Below are positions 1 to 5,396 of a stretch of DNA of 5,396 nt, in pieces. Below the pieces are notes generated by a model. It was not told the DNA's origin and did no database searches. It saw only the letters and a list, made by a program, of their open reading frames with translations. The stretch comes from Pyrinomonadaceae bacterium (lineage in GTDB: Bacteria; Acidobacteriota; Blastocatellia; Pyrinomonadales; Pyrinomonadaceae), in assembly GCA_013813825.1 (NCBI GenBank), contig JACCRA010000424.1, positions 1 through 5,396 on the forward strand, given 5' to 3'. The stretch's first letter is position 1. Each line of letters begins with the position of its first letter. The position numbers and the translations under genes are program-made.

Positions 1-1
1 T

Positions 2-10
2 GTTTATGCT
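2..10 (+). other. Probable end of a signal peptide of the CocE-like hydrolase
   Basis: The first codons read V-Y-A followed by QQVQGSDNKT and a Ser/Ala-rich polar stretch before the folded domain begins near base 116. V-x-A followed by Gln is a typical signal peptidase I site, and a polar, low-complexity linker after it is common in secreted proteins. The hydrophobic core would lie left of the window and cannot be seen, so export is inferred. Confidence 0.5.
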
Positions 11-2104
11 CAGCAAGTTCAAGGATCAGATAACAAAACACAGAGTGCCGCCAGCAGTAGCCCACGATACAAAGGCTACAACGAGCCACAATATAAAGAC
101 GTTACGACCAGTTCGCTTTACGTTACCATGCGCGACGGCACAAAGATCGCCATCGACGTAATGCTACCTAAAGATTTGCCGCCCACCACCAAAATCCCCT
201 CCCTGCTGAGCATCACGCGCTACTGGCGAGCGAAAGAGAATCGCCAACCGGACAATCTGCAAAAGTTTTTTGTCAGTCATGGCTACGCCTTGATTATGGT
301 TGATGTGCGTGGCACCGGCGCATCCTTCGGCACATGGACAATGCCTTGGTCAAAGGATGAGATCGAAGATTATGGCAAAGTGGTTGATTGGGTCGTCGCG
401 CAACCTTGGTCTAGCGGTAAAGTGGGAGCTTTCGGAAATTCATATGGCGGAAACTCCGCGCAGTTGCTTGCCACTCTCAATCACCCGGCAGTGAAAGCCG
501 TGCTCCCCAGACACTACGAGTTTGACGAATTTACGGATGTTCCTTTTCCCGGCGGCATCCTGAACGAATGGCTGGTCAAGACATGGAACGATTCGAATCA
601 TCAATTGGATGAGGGCGCGGGCGTCAAACCCGTAGATGTGGATGCCGACCGCAGTTTGTTGCGACAGGCGGTCAAAGAACATGCGAACAACATTGATCTT
701 TACAAAGCCGTACAGCAAGCCACTTTCCGTGACGATGCATTGAGCGTTGGCGGAAGCGGCAGCGTGACGTTAGATGACATCAGCATTCACAACTACCGCA
801 AAGAAATCGAACATTCAAAAGTCGCCATCAATAATTGGGGTGGCTGGTTCGATGCGGGAACCGCCGACGGCGTCATCAAAAGCTTTCTGACTTTCAACAA
901 CTCACAGAGAGCCGTCATCGGCGCATGGAATCACGGCGCATCGCAGAATGCGAGTCCATATTTTTCTGCGAACTCCCAGAGAATCTCCATCATGTACGAA
1001 TGGCTTCGCTTCTTCGATCATAGCTTGAAGGGCATTGACACAGACGTAGATTCTGAGAAGGTTTTGTTCTATTACACGATGGGCGAGGAGAGGTGGAAGA
1101 AAACCAAGGTCTGGCCTGTCGCCGGCACCAAGACTATGCGCCTGTACATGTCTGGCGACAACTCGCTGTCCGAATCAGCGCCGACGTTAACTACGGGGGC
1201 TGACAATTATAAAGTGGATTACGAAGCGAGCACGGGCGAAAAAAACCGTTGGCGCACGCAATTAGGCGGGCAGGTTGTCTATCCTGACCGCGCGGAAGAG
1301 GATCGTCGCCTGCTCACATACACAAGCCAGCCCTTAACTTCAGATACGGAAATCACCGGATATCCGGTGCTTAACCTTTACGTTACTTCGACACAAACAG
1401 ACGGAGCGTTTTTCGTTTATTTAGAAGATGTGGATGAGACAGGCAAGGTTACATATCTTACTGAGGGACAGTTGCGCGCGGTTCACCGAAAAGTATCAAA
1501 AGATGAGCCGCCCTACACAACGCTTGTGCCGTATCATACCTTTAAGAAGAAAGATGCGATGCCGTTAGCGCCCGGTGAAATTGCAGAACTCAAGTTCGGG
1601 CTATTGCCGACATCCGTACTAATCAAGAAAGGTCACCGGATTCGCGTTGCTATAGCGGGACACGATAAAAGCGTCTTCGCCCGCATTCCATCGGAAGGAA
1701 CGCCTATCATCTCTGTGGCAAGAAACAGACAGCACGCATCCTTCATTGACCTGCCCGTTGTTCGCAACCCATCACAGCCCGATACTCCCACCAATCTCTT
1801 AACCTATTTTGATATTAGTGCAGGCAAAACTGTGATTATGGTGGACCAGAAAATCTACGACGCTTATGTCGGACGGTATGAGCTTGGTCCCGGTTTTATC
1901 ATTACTGTTACCAAAGAGGATGGAAAGCTGATGGGTGAAGCTCCGGGGCAACCAAAGCTTGAATTATTCCCCCAATCAGAAACCAAGTTCTTTCTCAAAG
2001 CAGAGAATATACAGATAACTTTCATTAGGGATGAGCAGGGAAACATATCCGGTCTCATTCTGCGTCAAAATGGGAAAGACCTCAAAGCGAAGAGGATTAA
2101 ATAG
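2..2104 (+). CDS. CocE/NonD family serine hydrolase (X-Pro dipeptidyl-peptidase S15 type), 5'-truncated, with C-terminal DUF3471-like domain
   Basis: Probable secreted alpha/beta-hydrolase cleaving ester or amide bonds; the substrate cannot be told. Residues are numbered from the internal ATG at 128. The peptidase S15 fold covers about 1-275: an MRDGTKIAIDVMLP opening, VRGTGASFG at 60-68, nucleophile elbow GNSYGG with Ser105 (codon 440-442), GGWFD with Asp242 (851-853) and GAWNH with His269 (932-934). These match the CocE Ser-Asp-His triad; Tyr32 is a candidate oxyanion residue. Residues about 290-545 form the PepX_C jelly-roll, entered through the typical FFDHSLKG segment. Residues about 575-658 (YVGRYELGPGF to the end) resemble the DUF3471 domain often found behind beta-lactamase-like serine hydrolases. 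The frame is open for 42 codons upstream of 128 to the window edge, and family sequences place that Met inside the first beta strand, so the true start lies outside. Stop is TAG at 2102. Family assignment is strong; S15 members include cocaine esterase, acyl hydrolases and peptidases, so a narrower name is not justified. Confidence 0.93.
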   Translation, partial: VYAQQVQGSDNKTQSAASSSPRYKGYNEPQYKDVTTSSLYVTMRDGTKIAIDVMLPKDLPPTTKIPSLLSITRYWRAKENRQPDNLQKFFVSHGYALIMVDVRGTGASFGTWTMPWSKDEIEDYGKVVDWVVAQPWSSGKVGAFGNSYGGNSAQLLATLNHPAVKAVLPRHYEFDEFTDVPFPGGILNEWLVKTWNDSNHQLDEGAGVKPVDVDADRSLLRQAVKEHANNIDLYKAVQQATFRDDALSVGGSGSVTLDDISIHNYRKEIEHSKVAINNWGGWFDAGTADGVIKSFLTFNNSQRAVIGAWNHGASQNASPYFSANSQRISIMYEWLRFFDHSLKGIDTDVDSEKVLFYYTMGEERWKKTKVWPVAGTKTMRLYMSGDNSLSESAPTLTTGADNYKVDYEASTGEKNRWRTQLGGQVVYPDRAEEDRRLLTYTSQPLTSDTEITGYPVLNLYVTSTQTDGAFFVYLEDVDETGKVTYLTEGQLRAVHRKVSKDEPPYTTLVPYHTFKKKDAMPLAPGEIAELKFGLLPTSVLIKKGHRIRVAIAGHDKSVFARIPSEGTPIISVARNRQHASFIDLPVVRNPSQPDTPTNLLTYFDISAGKTVIMVDQKIYDAYVGRYELGPGFIITVTKEDGKLMGEAPGQPKLELFPQSETKFFLKAENIQITFIRDEQGNISGLILRQNGKDLKAKRIK
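1850..2101 (+). other. DUF3471-like C-terminal domain of the hydrolase
   Basis: This segment encodes about 84 residues after the PepX_C jelly-roll and a short linker. It reads as alternating short beta strands: YVGRYELGPGF, IITVTKEDGKLM, LELFPQSETKFFL, IQITFIRDEQGNISGLIL, then QNGKDLKAKRIK. This pattern of a YVGRY opening, an F-P-x-S-E-T-x-F-F core and a closing G-L-x-L-x-Q-N-G-x-D segment is the one I know from DUF3471 tails of serine beta-lactamase-like proteins. The role of the domain is not established; a small beta-barrel for substrate or lipid binding is a guess. The match is by pattern recall, not a profile search. Confidence 0.7.
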
Positions 2105-2202
2105 GAATGAGGGAAGATTATTTAAACAATCTCCGATGATTTACTATGAACGATGGTGACTCACACGTTGCGCCGTTGTCTGCATTAACTGCATGGCATC
2201 GG

Positions 2203-2238
2203 CATAATAATCCGGATACGTTTGCAGCATAATTTAAT
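2203..2238 (+). promoter_or_regulatory. Weak promoter-like AT-rich region upstream of the amidohydrolase
   Basis: CATAAT occurs at 2203-2208 and 2228-2233 and TTTAAT at 2233-2238, each matching the sigma-70 -10 hexamer in 5 of 6 positions. None has a good -35 hexamer at 16-18 bases: TTGTCT at 2176-2181 is 21 bases from the first. The region is only a candidate for the start of transcription of the amidohydrolase gene. Confidence 0.2.
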
Positions 2239-2245
2239 TTTTAGT

Positions 2246-2251
2246 GAAAGG
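2246..2251 (+). promoter_or_regulatory. Shine-Dalgarno site of the amidohydrolase
   Basis: GAAAGG lies 6 bases before the ATG at 2258, a normal distance. It decides the start: the in-frame TTG at 2222 has no purine-rich site before it and would put 12 polar or charged residues ahead of a classical signal peptide. Confidence 0.65.
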
Positions 2252-2257
2252 TTGATT

Positions 2258-3706
2258 ATGAGAAAAATAGGTTTTGTTTTTGTCTTAGTTTTATTGAGCG
2301 CGGCGGTGATCGCCGCGCAAACGACCGCGTTTGTCGGCGTGAACGTGATTCCGATGGACAAAGAGCGCGTTTTAAACAATCAAACCGTTATTATTCGCAA
2401 CGGATTGATTGCCGAAATCGGCGACGCGAAGAAAGTCAAGGTACCGAAAGACGCGGTGAAAATTGACGGGAGAGGAAAGTTTTTGATTCCGGGTCTGGTT
2501 GATATGCATACCCATCTGCTTTCAGATTCAGAGGAGTATCCCGATTCAATTACCGAAGACGAACTGCGCGTGATGGTGGCGAACGGAGTGACGACGATTC
2601 GTTTTATGATCGGCACGCCCGAACAGCTTGTGTTGCGTGAAAAATCAGCCAAAGGCGAAATCATCGCGCCGACGATTTTTTCGGCAAGCCCGCATCTGAC
2701 GGGAAAAAAACAGGGCAACGATTATGTCGTGACCAACGAACAGGAAGCGCGCATCGCCGTGCGGAAATCGAAACAGGACGGCTACGATTTTATCAAGGTC
2801 ACGACGTTTCTCGCGCCCGAAGTTTACGAAGCGATTGTTGACGAAGCCGCCAAGCAAAACATCCGCGTCGTCGGACACGCCGATAGTCGTTCGGTCGGTT
2901 TGCGGAGAGCTTTGAAGGCGCGTCAGCAAATCGAGCATCTCGATTCTTACCTCGAAGCGTTGCTGCCTGAAAACTCGCCGATCAAAGGCTCGGTGTCCGA
3001 CCTCTACATTTATAATCCGAAAAACTGGGAAAGTCTTGACGTAATTGACGAAAGCAAAATTCCTGAAATTGCCAAAGCGACCGTCGCGGCAAATCCTTTC
3101 TCTTGCCCGACGCAGCATTTTATGAAAAACACTTTCGGTCTTCCGCGCAGCGAGGAATCAATCAGAGCGCAGCCGGATTTTCGTTTTTATCCAAAGAAAG
3201 TGCAGGAAGCGTTCATAAATTTCCACCAAAAGACACGCCTCAACGAGGTTTCGCTTGAAAAGCGCGCCAAATGGGTTTCGATCAGAAACAAAATCATCAA
3301 AGCGATTTTTGAGGCGGGCGGCAAGATTATGACCGGTTCTGACACGCCCGAATTTCTCTGGCTCTACGGCTTTACGATGCACCGTGAAATGCAGGCTTTG
3401 CGCGAAGCGGGTTTAACGAATTACGCCGTTCTTGAAGCCGCGACCAAAAATCCGTCGATGTTTTTCGGCACGCTGGACAAAGTCGGAACGATTGTCAAAG
3501 GCCAACGCGCCGACCTTGTGTTGCTCGACGCGAATCCGCTTGAAAACATTGCGAACACGGAAAAACGCGCCGGCGTGCTGCTCAAAGGCAGATATTTCTC
3601 ACAAACGGAAATGAACCAATGGCTCGACGAAATCGCGCCAAAGTTTCAGAAGGCGCTCGATATCGAACCGCGGAAAGCCGCCGCCGAAGAGGTATATGCT
3701 CCTTAA
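2258..3706 (+). CDS. Exported metal-dependent amidohydrolase (imidazolonepropionase/prolidase-like, Amidohydro_1)
   Basis: A 482-residue hydrolase of the amidohydrolase superfamily, probably acting on an amide or peptide-like substrate outside the cytoplasm. Residues 1-20 form a signal peptide: MRK, a hydrophobic core and a cleavage site near AVIAA-QT. Residues about 24-75 build the small beta-sandwich with the IRNGLIAEIG pattern, followed by the TIM barrel. The binuclear metal ligands are all present: His84 and His86 (GLVDMHTHL), Lys180 (YDFIKVT, expected to be carboxylated), His207 (VVGHAD), His227 (QIEHLD) and Asp362 (TGSDTP). The HREMQALREAGLTNYAVLEAAT helix region and the closing KGQRADLVLLDANPL segment are family hallmarks. 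Residues about 234-345 form a long, poorly conserved insertion before the last barrel strands, likely shaping substrate specificity. The start at ATG 2258 is preferred for its Shine-Dalgarno site and signal peptide. Close relatives with this ligand set include Xaa-Pro and Xaa-Arg dipeptidases, but the substrate here is unknown. Confidence 0.93.
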   Translation: MRKIGFVFVLVLLSAAVIAAQTTAFVGVNVIPMDKERVLNNQTVIIRNGLIAEIGDAKKVKVPKDAVKIDGRGKFLIPGLVDMHTHLLSDSEEYPDSITEDELRVMVANGVTTIRFMIGTPEQLVLREKSAKGEIIAPTIFSASPHLTGKKQGNDYVVTNEQEARIAVRKSKQDGYDFIKVTTFLAPEVYEAIVDEAAKQNIRVVGHADSRSVGLRRALKARQQIEHLDSYLEALLPENSPIKGSVSDLYIYNPKNWESLDVIDESKIPEIAKATVAANPFSCPTQHFMKNTFGLPRSEESIRAQPDFRFYPKKVQEAFINFHQKTRLNEVSLEKRAKWVSIRNKIIKAIFEAGGKIMTGSDTPEFLWLYGFTMHREMQALREAGLTNYAVLEAATKNPSMFFGTLDKVGTIVKGQRADLVLLDANPLENIANTEKRAGVLLKGRYFSQTEMNQWLDEIAPKFQKALDIEPRKAAAEEVYAP

Positions 3707-3759
3707 GTCCCGCTCAAATAATACGTGTGGGCGGCTCGGCTCTGATGCTGTTAGCGGAA
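3707..3759. other. Short spacer between convergent genes
   Basis: The stops of the amidohydrolase (TAA, 3704-3706) and pgi (TGA on the - strand, 3760-3762) are 53 bases apart. Only poor inverted repeats are visible: CCGC at 3710 with GCGG at 3731, and CCGCT at 3710 with AGCGG at 3753. Neither has a compact loop or a T-run, so no rho-independent terminator can be called for either direction. Confidence 0.6.

Positions 3760-5396
<1,637 letters not shown>

Larger units (their letters stand above)
2105..2257. other. Intergenic spacer between hydrolase and amidohydrolase
   Basis: This 153-base spacer has no convincing gene. The + strand holds only ATG-initiated frames of 10-11 codons (from 2107 and 2153). 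The right half contains four GCAT tetramers (2182, 2191, 2196, 2202) and the heptamer GCATAAT twice (2202-2208 and 2227-2233). I see no rho-independent terminator after the hydrolase stop, so read-through into the amidohydrolase gene is possible. Confidence 0.6.

Noticed and set aside
2107..2139. Ten-codon frame starting at ATG 2107, right after the hydrolase stop
   Set aside because: Too short, no family resemblance, and the AGGA next to it is part of the preceding stop region; chance frame.
2222..2257. TTG at 2222 as the start of the amidohydrolase, adding 12 residues
   Set aside because: The added residues are polar and precede a complete signal peptide beginning at ATG 2258, which has GAAAGG 6 bases upstream; the TTG lacks a ribosome binding site.
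2645..3118. 157-residue frame on the - strand opposite the amidohydrolase
   Set aside because: Arg/Phe-rich shadow of a well supported gene; no recognisable motif.
3709..3757. Possible terminator hairpin between the convergent genes (CCGCT with AGCGG)
   Set aside because: Five-base stem with a 38-base loop and no T-run on either strand; not a credible rho-independent terminator.

Overview
The window holds three protein-coding genes and very little else. Two lie on the + strand: a 5'-truncated CocE/NonD-type serine hydrolase with an extra C-terminal domain, and an exported metal-dependent amidohydrolase. The third is on the - strand and converges on them: glucose-6-phosphate isomerase (pgi), cut by the right edge. 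No RNA gene, mobile element, CRISPR array or long repeat is visible. The sequence looks like an ordinary chromosomal segment of a heterotrophic bacterium. Secreted CocE hydrolases carrying a DUF3471-like tail, exported imidazolonepropionase-like amidohydrolases and an E. coli-type long Pgi would fit Acidobacteriota (Blastocatellia-like) or a similar soil/sediment lineage. That placement is inference from gene types only and is weak.

Layout. Bases 2-2104 encode the hydrolase; its reading frame is already open at the left edge and the first visible residues look like the end of a signal peptide. Bases 2105-2257 are a non-coding spacer with AT-rich, promoter-like but unconvincing sequence and a good Shine-Dalgarno site for the next gene. 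Bases 2258-3706 encode the amidohydrolase with its own signal peptide and a complete set of metal ligands. Bases 3707-3759 are a 53-base gap between convergent stop codons without a clear terminator. Bases 3760-5396 (complement) encode Pgi; alignment to family sequences remembered from E. coli shows that the frame continues past the right edge.

How the genes relate. The two + strand enzymes are probably both exported hydrolases acting on amide or ester bonds, which would suit scavenging of peptides or other organic matter outside the cytoplasm. The 153-base gap makes co-transcription possible but not evident. Pgi is a cytoplasmic housekeeping enzyme of glycolysis and gluconeogenesis and has no apparent functional link to the other two; parts of it are also clearly richer in G+C. 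I did not find a new multi-gene system here. The points most worth a second look are the domain fusion in the first gene, the two start-codon corrections at the window edges, and the composition change at the convergent junction.
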